Assembly: GCA_964549335.1 (NCBI GenBank)
Contig: CAZJUQ010000050.1
Location: 62,001 to 126,000 of the forward strand
Origin: Sulfidibacterium sp964549335
Lineage (GTDB): Bacteria; Bacteroidota; Bacteroidia; Bacteroidales; F082
Direction of reading: 5' to 3'
DNA length: 64,000 nucleotides
Under the pieces are notes generated by a model. That model saw only the letters and a list, made by a program, of their open reading frames with translations, made no database searches and had not been told where the DNA came from. Below are positions 34,678 to 43,949 of this stretch, piece after piece. Both the position numbers and the translations under genes were made by a program. Numbering within the stretch: position 1 is the first letter of the stretch; each line of letters starts with the position of its first letter.

Positions 34678-37503
34678 TATCCCAACTCTGTTTTTAAATA
34701 TTCGGCGGTATAACTGTTTTTATTTGCGATTATTTCTTCGGGAGTGCCCGTGCATAAAATTTCGCCGCCGTTTTTACCGCCTTCGGGTCCCAAATCTATG
34801 ATATGGTCGGCTACTTTAACAACTTCCATGTTGTGTTCAATAATAATTATGGTATTGCCCCTGTCCACCAATTTGTTCAAAACATTTAAAAGTACGTTAA
34901 CATCTTCGAAATGTAGTCCTGTGGTGGGTTCGTCGAGTATGTAAAGAGTGTTACCGGTATCTTTTTTCGACAGTTCGGCGGCAAGTTTTACCCGTTGAGC
35001 TTCGCCTCCCGATATTGTTGTAGAGCGTTGTCCGAGTTTAAGGTATCCCAGTCCCACATCTTGCAGAGTTTTTAATTTTTGCGAAATGGAAGGTATGTTT
35101 TCAAAAAAATCAACGGCGGTGTTGACCGTCATTTCCAGAACATCGTTGATTGATTTGCCTTTGTATCTTATTTCCAGTGTTTCGCGGTTATAACGTTTGC
35201 CCTGACAATCTTCGCAAACCACATAAACATCGGGCAAAAAGTTCATCTCTATTGTTTGTACTCCGGCACCTTTGCAGGTTTCGCATCGTCCGCCTTTAAC
35301 ATTAAACGAAAAGCGTCCGGGTTTATATCCCCTTATTTTCGACTCGGGCAGTTGTCCGAAAAGTTTTCTTATTTCGTCAAACACTTTGGTGTATGTTGCC
35401 GGATTTGAACGCGGGGTGCGGCCTATGGGCGACTGGTCTATTTCAATTACCTTGTCGATGTAATTTATGCCTTCGATGCTCCGATATGGCAAAGGGTCTA
35501 TTATCGAACGGTAAAAATGCCGGCTCAATATGGGATAGAGGGTTCCGTTTATCAAAGTTGATTTACCGCTTCCCGAGACTCCGGTAATGCATATCAATTT
35601 TCCCAACGGAAATTCAACATCTATATTTTTCAAATTGTTTCCGGAAGCCCCTTTCAAAATTATCGATTTTCCTTTGCCTGCACGTCTTTTTGCGGGTACC
35701 TCTATTTTTTTTTCTTCCTTGCAGATAGTCGGCTGTAAGTGTGTTGCTGTTTTTTATCTGAAGAGGGGTTCCCGTACTAACTATTTCGCCTCCGTGTCTT
35801 CCTGCTCCAGGACCAATGTCGATAACGTAATCGGCCGATAGTATTGTGTCTTTGTCGTGTTCGACAACCAAAATCGAGTTTCCGATATCGCGCAGGTTTT
35901 TTAGCGATTTTATAAGTTTATGATTGTCGCGTTGGTGCAGGCCGATACTGGGTTCGTCAAGAATATAGAGAACGCCGGTGAGTTTGGAGCCTATTTGAGT
36001 GGCAAGGCGTATGCGTTGCGATTCGCCGCCCGAAAGGGTTTTTGCACTACGGTTTAAATTCAGATAATTAATTCCGACTTGGAGCAAAAAGTCGAGCCGT
36101 GTTCTTATTTCGCGCAATATTTCGCGCGATATTTTCACCTGCTTTTCCGACAATCTTTTCTCAATTCCCGTGAGCCATGTTTTTAATTCGTTCAAGTCCA
36201 TGTTTGACAATTCGGCTATGTTTTTCCCGTCTATTTTGAAAAAGAGCGCCTCCTTTTTCAGGCGAGTACCGTTGCAAACCGGACATACCTTTTTGTTCAT
36301 GAAGTTTTCGGCCCATTTTCGTGCCGAACGTGATGAATTATCGTTGCCGTAATTTGTGATATAATTGATAACGCCCTCGAATTTAAGGTGGTAAGAGGAT
36401 GTTATTCCAAGATACTCCTTTTTTATCTCAACGGTTTCGTCAGTTCCGTTAAGAATGATATCCATGGCCTTGGGGGGTATGTTTTTTACAGGTGTTTTCA
36501 GGGTAAAGCCGTATTTTTGACCTATTGCTTCGAGTTGGTTGAATACCCAGTTGTTTTTATATTCTCCGAGCGGTGCAATGCCGCCGCGCGCAATGCTTTT
36601 GTTTTTGTCGGGGAAAATTTTATCCAAATCCACTTCGTTTATTTCTCCCAGTCCTTTGCATTTTCGACAATATCCGTATGGTGAGTTGAACGAGAAAAGA
36701 TTTGGTTCGGGTTCATCGTACGAGATGCCTGTTGTGGGACACATCAATTTTTTGCTGAAATGGCGTACCGAATTATCGCTTTCGTCAACTACCATAATTA
36801 CGTTTTTGCCGTGTTTCATTCCGAGATTAACGGCATTTTTCAAACGTTTTTCCATGTTTTGTTCAACGGGAAACCTGTCGATAACTATTTCGATATCGTG
36901 AACTTTGTATCTGTCGAGTTGAAGCCCGAAAGATATTTCACGTATTTCGCCGTCTATTCTTACTTTTAAAAATCCTTGTTGACGTATGCGTTCGAAAAGT
37001 TCGCGGTAGTGTCCTTTACGTGCACGTATTACGGGAGCAATAATATAGATTTTTTTTCCTTTGTATTTTTCGATAATCAATTTTTGAATCTGTTCTTCGG
37101 TGTAATTTACCATCTTTTCGCCTGTGTTGTACGAATAGGCATCGGAAGCACGGGCAAAAAGCAGACGCAAAAAATCGTATATTTCGGTTATGGTACCCAC
37201 CGTTGAACGCGGATTGCGGCTAACCGATTTTTGTTCTATGGAAATGACGGGGCTTAGACCGTGTATCTGATCTACATCGGGGCGTTCCAGGTGTCCTATA
37301 AATTGTCTCGCATATGCCGAAAATGTCTCCATGTAGCGCCGTTGTCCTTCGGCGTAAATGGTGTCGAAAGCAAGCGACGATTTGCCGCTGCCGCTCAATC
37401 CCGTTATTACGACAAGTTTATCGCGCGGTATCGAAACGTCAATGTTTTTCAGGTTGTGCACTCTGGCACCTTTTATTTCAAGATATTGCCGGTATTCCAT
37501 CAA
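34674..37503 (-). CDS. uvrA: Excinuclease ABC subunit A, reading frame interrupted at a 9-A run
   Basis: DNA-damage recognition ATPase of nucleotide excision repair. The region encodes two pieces: 35614-37503 (629 aa, N-terminal half with ITGLSGSGKSSLAFDTIY, the zinc module CRKCKGLGE and KKVCPVCNGTRLKKE, and the first ABC signature SGGESQRI) and 34674-35657 (327 aa, starting at a TTG, with ITGVSGSGKSTL, CETCKGAG, ISGGEAQRVKLA). Each alone is too short; joined they give about 942 aa, the normal UvrA length. The break is at nine consecutive A on the minus strand (35705-35713). With eight A the frame reads straight through as the usual interdomain linker (GRKKIEVPAKRR). Either a sequencing/assembly indel or real slippage at a homopolymer. 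Confidence 0.92.
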
Positions 37504-37561
37504 TAGTTATATTCTGTTCGAGAATTTTATCCGTACGGGAAAAATTTTTGCAAAAATAGTC

Positions 37562-38503
37562 CTATTTACTCAACTTTTCATCGGTTAAATTAAAAGGGCT
37601 GTCGGGAATGGCAATAAAATATGTTTTCTTTTTTCTGTTTTTCAAGTAGGGTTGACGCAGCCACGGATTGAAATATTTTAAGAGTTTATAATTTATACCG
37701 TGTTCGTGTGCGAAATCGCCCCAACTTTTCACTTTTCCCGAAACTTGGACGTAATGAACCGGTACGGGAGGGTATTTTTCGTCTTCGCTCAGGTAGAAAC
37801 CATACTGTTCCGGATTTTCGAAAATAAGTTTGAAAGCGAGCATTCTGTAAATGTAGCGCGATGTTTCGTCGGAAACAAGCATGTCGTAAAACGAATTGCA
37901 TTTTTGTTTTTCCATTAGTTTTTTTAAGCGCGATTGTCCTGCATTGTACGATGCCGCAACCAGTGTCCAATTGTTGAACTTTTCGTATGACTTTTTTAGA
38001 TATTTGCAAGCTGCGTGTGTTGATTTCCGCAAGTTATACCTTTCGTCAACTTCCCTGTCAACTTCCAGACCGTACTCTTTTGCCGTTCCTTTTAACAGTT
38101 GCCAAAACCCTTTTGCTCCTGCCGGCGATGTCTTGTTTTCAAGCCCGCTTTCTATTAGCGGCATAAAACGGAAGTCGGAAGGAACGCCTTCGGCTTTCAA
38201 TATGGTATCGATAACAGGAAAATAGCGGTTGGCACGTTTTAAAAGTTGCAATGTTGACGAATGCCAATAGGTATTTACCGACAACTCTTTGTCGAGAGCT
38301 TCGCGGACGTAAAAAATGTCGAGAGGAACCCGTTCGCCGGCAAACGATAAGGTGTCGGGAATTGTTAACGAGACAATTTTATAGTATTGACGGTTTATTC
38401 CCGGGGTGGAAAAATGTTTGCCGGTTTGTTGAAATACCACACTCGCACTTATCAGCAACAACACCGTAAGAAGTAAGAGAAAATAGGCTATTGTTTTGTT
38501 CAT
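37562..38503 (-). CDS. Lytic transglycosylase (GH23 / SLT domain)
   Basis: A 313 aa exported peptidoglycan-cleaving enzyme. N-terminal hydrophobic signal anchor (4-24), SLT domain about 90-215 with the catalytic Glu118 in LIESGLENKTSPAGAKGFWQ, followed by VDERYN and AASYNAG. The C-terminal part (about 240-313) ends in a region that resembles a degenerate LysM-like segment (VKSWGDFAHEHGINYKLLKYFNPW). Family: MltD-like. It lies between uvrA and rfbC on the same strand, 58 and 15 bases away. Confidence 0.88.
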   Translation of the reverse strand: MNKTIAYFLLLLTVLLLISASVVFQQTGKHFSTPGINRQYYKIVSLTIPDTLSFAGERVPLDIFYVREALDKELSVNTYWHSSTLQLLKRANRYFPVIDTILKAEGVPSDFRFMPLIESGLENKTSPAGAKGFWQLLKGTAKEYGLEVDREVDERYNLRKSTHAACKYLKKSYEKFNNWTLVAASYNAGQSRLKKLMEKQKCNSFYDMLVSDETSRYIYRMLAFKLIFENPEQYGFYLSEDEKYPPVPVHYVQVSGKVKSWGDFAHEHGINYKLLKYFNPWLRQPYLKNRKKKTYFIAIPDSPFNLTDEKLSK

Positions 38504-38518
38504 CTGGTAAATTCGAAA

Positions 38519-39061
38519 TTAAAACGGACTGACAAAATCTTTGAAAAAAGGGGCGTTTTTATCTTTTTCCGACAATATGGGATTTTCAATCCCCCAATTG
38601 ATATTAAGGTCGGGGTCGTTCCACCTTATGCTTCCTTCCGATGCTTTATTGTAAACGTTGGTACATTTGTAAAAAAATACCGTTTCGTCATCGAGAGTAA
38701 CAAAACCGTGGGCAAAACCGGGAGGCACCCAGTACATCCATTTGTTGTCTTGGGTCAGTTCCACCGACGCCCATTGTCCGTATGTGGGTGACGATTTTCT
38801 TAAATCCACGGCAACATCAAGGACAGCTCCCCTCATTACTCTTACCAGTTTTCCTTGTGTAAAAGGAGGTTTTTGAAAATGCAACCCTCTCAACACTCCT
38901 TTTGCGGATTTCGATTCGTTGTCTTGAACAAAATTTTGATCTATTCCCAAACGAAGAAATACCTCTTTGTTGTACGATTCGAAAAAATATCCGCGCTCAT
39001 CTTCAAAAACTTTGGGTTTTAAAATTACAAGGTCGGGTATTTTTGTTTTTACAATTTCCAT
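38519..39061 (-). CDS. rfbC: dTDP-4-dehydrorhamnose 3,5-epimerase
   Basis: Cupin-fold epimerase of 180 aa in dTDP-L-rhamnose synthesis (also called RmlC). Catalytic His61 in LRGLHFQ and Tyr131 in FFYKCTN; conserved FEDERGYFFESYN at 19-31. Length is normal. rfbA, rfbB and rfbD are not adjacent, so the pathway genes are dispersed. It is the first gene after the tRNA/tmRNA block on the minus strand, and could be co-transcribed with the transglycosylase 15 bases downstream. Confidence 0.94.
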   Translation of the reverse strand: MEIVKTKIPDLVILKPKVFEDERGYFFESYNKEVFLRLGIDQNFVQDNESKSAKGVLRGLHFQKPPFTQGKLVRVMRGAVLDVAVDLRKSSPTYGQWASVELTQDNKWMYWVPPGFAHGFVTLDDETVFFYKCTNVYNKASEGSIRWNDPDLNINWGIENPILSEKDKNAPFFKDFVSPF

Positions 39062-39126
39062 GTTATAAATGCAATTTATTCAGAGTGTAAAAATACAATA
39101 ATAATTAAATGGGGTCAAATACAAAA

Positions 39127-39159
39127 AAAACCTGTGCAAAAGGAGATGCAACAGGTTTT
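39127..39159 (-). terminator. Terminator after tRNA-Arg
   Basis: AAAACCTGT (39127-39135) pairs with ACAGGTTTT (39151-39159) around a 15-base loop. On the minus strand the stem is followed by a T run, so it ends the tmRNA/tRNA transcript. Confidence 0.8.
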
Positions 39160-39168
39160 ATTGATTTG

Positions 39169-39240
39169 TAATCCCGCCGGGATTCGAACCCGGATCATCA
39201 GAACCGGAATCTGACATTCTATCCGTTGAACTACGGGACC
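39169..39240 (-). tRNA. tRNA-Arg (anticodon CCG)
   Basis: Full cloverleaf of 72 bases on the minus strand: acceptor GGTCCCG with CGGGATT, D arm GTTC...GAAT, anticodon stem TCAGA/TCTGA with loop TTCCGGT (anticodon CCG, reads CGG), T arm CCGGG-TTCGAAT-CCCGG. CCA is not encoded. It lies 16 bases downstream of the tmRNA, probably in the same transcript. Confidence 0.95.
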
Positions 39241-39256
39241 GGAACATGAAATATAG

Positions 39257-39657
39257 TGGAGCTGGAGGGAGTCGAACCCTCGTCCAAACAAGGAACAGAT
39301 AAGCTTTCTACATGCTTAGTTTGTCATTGGTTGTCGGGTAGTGTGCGGGGACAAACACCCAAAACACTACCTTAGTCCCTTAAATCTCGTTCCGCCTGCG
39401 GGACAAAGGACGGAACCAGCCCGAAATTACGATGCGACTCGTTGGTCAGGACGGAATCGGGCGAGTCCACCTGCGAGCCGTCTCGTCCCCCGTAACCTTG
39501 ACGGAGGATAGAGCCTATCTACTGTACTTCGATTAGGCTGCGAGAGCAAAATTATTTTCGCCATTTAAGATTGTTGCAACACAGTTTTACGGGTTGAGTT
39601 ACATTGCCCGGCATGCTTACTTATCCCTTCTACTTGCTGTCAAAACCGGTCAGCCCC
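39257..39657 (-). ncRNA. ssrA: Transfer-messenger RNA (tmRNA)
   Basis: About 401 bases on the minus strand. The 5' end GGGGCTG pairs with 3' CAGCTCC as the tRNA-like acceptor stem, and the T arm is GAGGG-TTCGACT-CCCTC. The tag reading frame (39533-39562, minus) is GGC to TAA and encodes GENNFALAA, the Bacteroidota-type proteolysis tag (with Phe where Tyr is usual). CCA is not encoded. tmRNA rescues stalled ribosomes and tags the product for proteolysis. A -7-like element (TAATTTTG, minus, 39691-39698) lies about 34 bases upstream. Confidence 0.96.
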
Positions 39658-39968
39658 ATATGTCAATGAACATTCACGAAAAAAGGAGTGCAAAATTACA
39701 CATAATTATCATTAGTCAGCTACTGTGTGCTCAAATTTCGTGCCTGACAAAAAAGTGTGCCTCTGATATTGGCGGCACAATCGGCATCAGCAATGCCGGA
39801 AACAATATTTAGGACATACCTGTTTTATTGCGGCACTGCTTGTTACATGCCAGTTTCATGGAGACGGACAGTTGTGTCGGATTATGTTATTGAGTGGGAT
39901 TTTAAAATTTATTTACGCATAAAAAAGCCGCTTGATTTTACAAGCGGCTTTAATGAAAACTGAACTTT
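39658..39968. other. Intergenic region between tmRNA and THX
   Basis: These 311 bases hold the tmRNA promoter element (39691-39698, minus) and the THX terminator (39924-39951). I see nothing else convincing between about 39720 and 39920. Confidence 0.5.
39924..39951 (-). terminator. Terminator after the THX gene
   Basis: AAAGCCGCTTG (39924-39934) and CAAGCGGCTTT (39941-39951) form a perfect 11-bp stem with a 6-base loop. The A run at 39921-39926 becomes the T tail on the minus strand. The THX stop is 18 bases upstream of it. Confidence 0.9.
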
Positions 39969-40316
39969 TTATTTTTTTTCTTCGGTTTTTTCATCCGGTT
40001 TTTCTTTGTTTTCGGTCTCCTCTTTCACATCAGTTTTTTCAGTCTTTTTCGTTGTCTTTTTTGCCGTTGTCTTTTTTGTTGTACTCTTTTTTGCGGTTGT
40101 TTTTGTCTCTTTTTTTACTGTTGTACTCTTTTTTGTTGTTGTTTTTTTCTTTTTGGGAGTTTCTTCTTTTGTTTCGGCAACTGTTTTTTCTTCTTCAACT
40201 TCTATGGTTGCGGTTTTAGCCGGAAACTTGTTTTTTGAGGATTTTCGCGGCCTTCTTACTCCGTAAGATTTGTTAACAATCTTTCCTCTTCTTGTTTTTT
40301 TATCGCCTTTTCCCAT
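39969..40316 (-). CDS. 30S ribosomal protein THX with extended lysine-rich tail
   Basis: A 115 aa basic protein. Residues 1-26 (MGKGDKKTRRGKIVNKSYGV plus RRPRKS) match bacterial ribosomal protein THX (bTHX), a tiny peptide that sits in the head of the 30S subunit. Bacteroidota THX is normally about 40-60 aa. Here residues 33-115 are a low-complexity tail first acidic (EVEEEKTVAETKEE), then Lys/Thr repeats (KKTTAKKTTKK type, 55-92) resembling a histone-H1-like tail, and finally Lys/Glu-rich. The DNA is in one frame with clear repeat of the KKTT/KKST codons. Terminator directly downstream. Confidence 0.8.
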   Translation of the reverse strand: MGKGDKKTRRGKIVNKSYGVRRPRKSSKNKFPAKTATIEVEEEKTVAETKEETPKKKKTTTKKSTTVKKETKTTAKKSTTKKTTAKKTTKKTEKTDVKEETENKEKPDEKTEEKK

Positions 40317-40463
40317 GATGTTATAATTTTTTGTGTAAACAATTTTTGCGTAAAATTATAAATTTTTTTTAAACCATGTTTAATATATTTCTTGTTTTGA
40401 TAAAAATAGGCTGTATAAATAATAAAGTTATTTACTTTTGCCCCGATAAACAAACAAAGGATT

Positions 40464-41279
40464 ATGAACACTTCAAGGGATTTTCCCAAAATTACCACAC
40501 ACGTGCTTCAAGAGATGAAGCTCAAAGGGGAAAAGATAGCCATGCTTACGGGATATGACTATTCCATGGCCCGATTGCTTGACGAAGCGGGTATAGACGT
40601 TATACTTGTAGGTGATTCGGCTTCCAACGTCATGGCCGGACATGCCACAACCCTGCCTATTACGCTCGATCAGATGATATATCATGCATCATCGGTTATG
40701 CGTGCCGTAAAACGTGCTTTGGTGGTTGTTGATTTACCTTTCGGCACTTACCAGGGAAACTCAAAAGAGGCGTTAAACTCGGCAATACGTATTATGAAAG
40801 AGTCAGGGGCAAACGCCATAAAACTTGAAGGAGGCGAAGAGATAAAAGAGTCCATAGACAGAATATTAAGTGCCGGTATCCCTGTGTTGGGACATTTGGG
40901 ACTTACCCCGCAGTCGATAAACAAATTCGGAACATATGTGGTGCGTGCCACCGAAAAGGAGGAGGCTGATAAGCTAAAACACGATGCCAAAGTTTTGGAA
41001 GAGGTTGGCTGTTTCGGTATTGTATTGGAAAAGATCCCCTCGAAACTTGCCGCCGAAGTGACCAGGTCGGTTAAAATACCCACAATAGGTATAGGTGCCG
41101 GTCATGAAGTTGACGGACAGGTTTTGGTTTTGCACGATATGTTGGGAATAAACCAGGAGTTTTCACCGCGATTTTTACGCCGCTATCACAATTTGCACGA
41201 CGAAATAATCAAGGCTTTTCTGGCATACATTCATGATGTTAAAAATGTTGATTTCCCTAACAGCAAAGAGCAATATTAA
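40464..41279 (+). CDS. panB: 3-methyl-2-oxobutanoate hydroxymethyltransferase
   Basis: First committed step of pantothenate synthesis: transfers a hydroxymethyl group from methylene-THF to ketoisovalerate. The 271 aa protein has LTGYDYSMARLLDEAGID, VGDSASNVMAGH, ALVVVDLPFGTYQG, KLEGG and a C-terminal GIGAGHEVDGQVLV with DMLG, all typical. Length is normal. A -7 element (TACTTTTG, 40433-40440) lies 23 bases upstream. It probably starts a transcript running into the RluA-type gene 18 bases later. Confidence 0.95.
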   Translation: MNTSRDFPKITTHVLQEMKLKGEKIAMLTGYDYSMARLLDEAGIDVILVGDSASNVMAGHATTLPITLDQMIYHASSVMRAVKRALVVVDLPFGTYQGNSKEALNSAIRIMKESGANAIKLEGGEEIKESIDRILSAGIPVLGHLGLTPQSINKFGTYVVRATEKEEADKLKHDAKVLEEVGCFGIVLEKIPSKLAAEVTRSVKIPTIGIGAGHEVDGQVLVLHDMLGINQEFSPRFLRRYHNLHDEIIKAFLAYIHDVKNVDFPNSKEQY

Positions 41280-41297
41280 CGGGCTGGTTTTTTTAAT

Positions 41298-42008
41298 ATG
41301 AAAATAAAACTTCCACCCGGTTTCGAAAAACGCATTCTTTACGAGGATAACCACCTTATCGCTCTGAACAAATTGCCCTCCGAAATAGTACAAGGCGATA
41401 AAACGGGGGATATCCCTTTGAGCGAGCATGTTAAATTGTATTTAAAAGAGAGGTACAATAAACCCGGAAATGTTTTTTTGGGTGTTGTCCACAGACTCGA
41501 CCGTCCTGTGGGCGGTGTGGTGGTGTTTGCAAAAACCGGTAAAGCATTATCGCGTATGAATTTGTTGATTAAAGAGCGGAAAACCGAAAAAAAATATTGG
41601 GCGATAGTGAAAAACAGACCTCCGGCTGAAAGCGGTACGCTAACGCATTATTTGGTACGTAACAGCAATAAAAACAAGTCGTTCGTATATGACAACCCTG
41701 TGGAAAATTCAAAAGAAGCCCGGCTTTCGTATAAATTGTTGGCGCGTTCAGACAGCTTTTATCTCCTTGAGGTTGACTTGATAACGGGACGCCATCACCA
41801 AATAAGAGCGCAAATTTCGGCGATAGGTTGTCCGATAAAGGGCGATTTGAAATACGGTTATCCCCGCAGCAATCCCGACGCTTCGATAAGTCTTCATGCA
41901 CGCTCCTTCTCCTTTGTTCATCCCGTAAAAAAGGAAAAATTGATTATTGTTGCTCCCCCGCCACCAGGGAAACTTTGGAATGTTTTTTTAAATAAAATGT
42001 CAGTATAA
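41298..42008 (+). CDS. RluA family pseudouridine synthase
   Basis: A 236 aa rRNA or tRNA pseudouridine synthase. The catalytic Asp68 is in HRLDRP (65-70), followed by GVVVFAKTGKALSRMN and GRHHQIRAQ. It has no S4 domain and is short, like the RluA/RluC/TruC subgroup; the target uridine cannot be predicted. It follows panB by 18 bases on the same strand. Confidence 0.88.
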   Translation: MKIKLPPGFEKRILYEDNHLIALNKLPSEIVQGDKTGDIPLSEHVKLYLKERYNKPGNVFLGVVHRLDRPVGGVVVFAKTGKALSRMNLLIKERKTEKKYWAIVKNRPPAESGTLTHYLVRNSNKNKSFVYDNPVENSKEARLSYKLLARSDSFYLLEVDLITGRHHQIRAQISAIGCPIKGDLKYGYPRSNPDASISLHARSFSFVHPVKKEKLIIVAPPPPGKLWNVFLNKMSV

Positions 42009-42092
42009 AAACCTGTTGCTGTCAAATTGACCGTAATACGGGTATGGCAATAATTTTGCTAATGCTTTGCGAAATAATAAAATTTGAAAATC

Positions 42093-42701
42093 ATGAGTGA
42101 AAAAAAAGATATAAAAAACCAAAACAATAATGCCGAAAATGTTGAAAATGTTGAAGATGTAACATTTGAAGGCGAAGAAAAAAGGGAACAAAAAGAGAAA
42201 AGCAAAGCAAAACAATCGTCGTCGAAAAAACGCGGCAGGTCGAAAAGCGAAAAAGAGATAGAGAAACTTAAAGAGCAGATAGAGGAGCTTAACGACAAAT
42301 ACCTGCGTTTGTATTCCGAATTTGACAACTACCGTAAGCGCACCGCAAAAGAGCGTATCGAATTGCAAAAATCGGCATCAAAGGATTTGATAGTTGCGCT
42401 GTTGCCTGTTCTCGACGATTTTGAGAGGGCTATAAAAGCATTTGAAGAACACAATTTGAGCGACGAGGCAAAAAAGGGTATTGAACTTATTTATAATAAG
42501 TTGATGACAACACTTAAGCAGCGCGGCTTGGAGCCTATGGATGCGCAGGGTAAGGATTTTGATACCGATTATCACGAAGCCATTACCGAAATACCGGCAC
42601 CCGCCGAAGATATGGCAGGTAAAGTTGTTGACGTGGTGCAGCGCGGATATTTGCTGAACGGAAAAGTTTTGCGGTATGCAAAAGTTGTTGTGGGTAAATA
42701 A
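42093..42701 (+). CDS. grpE: Nucleotide exchange factor GrpE
   Basis: DnaK nucleotide exchange factor of 202 aa. Charged, disordered N-terminus (1-50), long coiled coil (about 55-110, KLKEQIEELNDKYLRLYSEF), and the beta domain with LEPMDAQGKDFDTDYHEAI and VVQRGYLLNGKVLRYAKVVV. The ATG at 42093 (MSEKKDIK) is preferred over a TTG 9 bases upstream. It forms a pair with dnaJ, 90 bases downstream, while dnaK is 18 kb away. Confidence 0.95.
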   Translation: MSEKKDIKNQNNNAENVENVEDVTFEGEEKREQKEKSKAKQSSSKKRGRSKSEKEIEKLKEQIEELNDKYLRLYSEFDNYRKRTAKERIELQKSASKDLIVALLPVLDDFERAIKAFEEHNLSDEAKKGIELIYNKLMTTLKQRGLEPMDAQGKDFDTDYHEAITEIPAPAEDMAGKVVDVVQRGYLLNGKVLRYAKVVVGK

Positions 42702-42703
42702 TT

Positions 42704-42736
42704 GCACTTTGTTTAAAGTGCGGTTGTTGTTTTTTT
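42704..42736 (+). terminator. Weak terminator or attenuator between grpE and dnaJ
   Basis: GCACTTT (42704-42710) and AAAGTGC (42715-42721) form a 7-bp stem with a 4-base loop, and a T-rich stretch follows after 3-8 bases (up to 42736). It may reduce dnaJ relative to grpE or be processed. Confidence 0.4.
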
Positions 42737-42791
42737 AATTTTGCCGGATTAATATAGATTTTTATCTGAAAAACCATTGAAGGAACAATAA

Positions 42792-43943
42792 ATGGGCAAA
42801 AGAGATTATTACGATGTTTTGGGGGTTTCGCGAAGTGCTACTGTTGCCGAAATAAAAAAGGCATACAGAAAAATGGCATTGAAATATCACCCCGACAAAA
42901 ATCCTGACGACAAAGAGGCTGAAGAAAAGTTTAAGGAGGCTGCCGAGGCATACGAGGTGTTGAGCAATGAGGAAAAACGTGCCCGCTACGACCGTTTCGG
43001 ACACGAAGGGGTGCGCGGCGCTGGCGGCGGTTTTAGCGGCGGAGGTATGAGTATGGATGATATCTTTTCGCATTTCGGCGATATTTTCGGAGGCCATTTC
43101 GGTTTTGGCGGCGGCGGTTTCGGCGGCAGAGGAGGCAGAAGGCGTGTTAACAGAGGCTCCAACCTTCGTGTAAAGGTGAAATTGTCACTCAATGAGGTTG
43201 CCAACGGAGTTGAAAAAAAGATAAAACTGAAAAAATATGTAGCTTGTAAGGCTTGTAACAGTACAGGAGCCCGTCACGGAAGTTCATACACCACTTGTCC
43301 CACGTGCCGTGGTACCGGACAGGTGACAAGGGTTACAAATACATTCCTCGGACAGATGCAAACGACATCCACTTGTCCGCAGTGCGGGGGAGAGGGACAA
43401 ATTATCACCGATAAGTGTGAGGTTTGTCACGGAAACGGTATTGTACGCAGCGACGAGGTTATTAGCATAAATATTCCTGCTGGCGTTTCGGAAGGGATGC
43501 AACTCAGTTTGAGCGGCAAAGGAAATGCCGCCGCAAGAGGTGGTGTTAACGGTGATTTGATTGTGCTTATCGAAGAAGAACCTCATCCCGAGCTTACCCG
43601 CGACGGCAACAATCTTATTTACGATTTGTACATTAGTTTTCCCGATGCCGCACTCGGTACATCGGCCGAAATTCCTACCGTTGACGGCAAAGCCAGGATA
43701 AAATTACCCCCGGGCACACAAGGCGGTAAAGTTTTACGGCTCAAAGGGAAAGGCCTTCCCGATATTAACGGGTACGGAAAGGGCGATTTGCTTGTAAATG
43801 TGAATATTTGGACGCCGAAACATCTTTCAAAGGATGAAAAAAGGTTGCTGGAAAAACTCCAAAAATCGGATAACTTTGCTCCGAAACCCACTTCGCAAGA
43901 TAAAAGTTATTTTGAACGTATGAGGGAATTTTTTTCATCATAA
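42792..43943 (+). CDS. dnaJ: Chaperone DnaJ (Hsp40)
   Basis: Co-chaperone of DnaK, 383 aa. J domain (1-70) with HPD in KYHPDKNPD, a Gly-rich region (about 75-115), four zinc-binding CXXCXGXG repeats (CKACNSTG, CPTCRGTG, CPQCGGEG, CEVCHGNG, about 152-220) and the C-terminal substrate domain. Full-length type I DnaJ. Followed 6 bases later by an ABC ATPase gene, so it may share a transcript with it. Confidence 0.97.
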   Translation: MGKRDYYDVLGVSRSATVAEIKKAYRKMALKYHPDKNPDDKEAEEKFKEAAEAYEVLSNEEKRARYDRFGHEGVRGAGGGFSGGGMSMDDIFSHFGDIFGGHFGFGGGGFGGRGGRRRVNRGSNLRVKVKLSLNEVANGVEKKIKLKKYVACKACNSTGARHGSSYTTCPTCRGTGQVTRVTNTFLGQMQTTSTCPQCGGEGQIITDKCEVCHGNGIVRSDEVISINIPAGVSEGMQLSLSGKGNAAARGGVNGDLIVLIEEEPHPELTRDGNNLIYDLYISFPDAALGTSAEIPTVDGKARIKLPPGTQGGKVLRLKGKGLPDINGYGKGDLLVNVNIWTPKHLSKDEKRLLEKLQKSDNFAPKPTSQDKSYFERMREFFSS

Positions 43944-43949
43944 AATGAT

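Noticed and set aside
34674..35657. C-terminal uvrA piece as an independent gene
   Set aside because: It starts at a TTG in the middle of conserved UvrA sequence (KGASGNNLKNID) and only makes sense joined to the preceding frame.
39594..39812. Short plus-strand ORF over the tmRNA 5' region
   Set aside because: It lies on the strand opposite a well-supported tmRNA and has no protein-like features.
40006..40266. Plus-strand frame rich in Phe/Val opposite the THX tail
   Set aside because: It is the mirror of the Lys/Thr codon repeats of THX and has no independent support.
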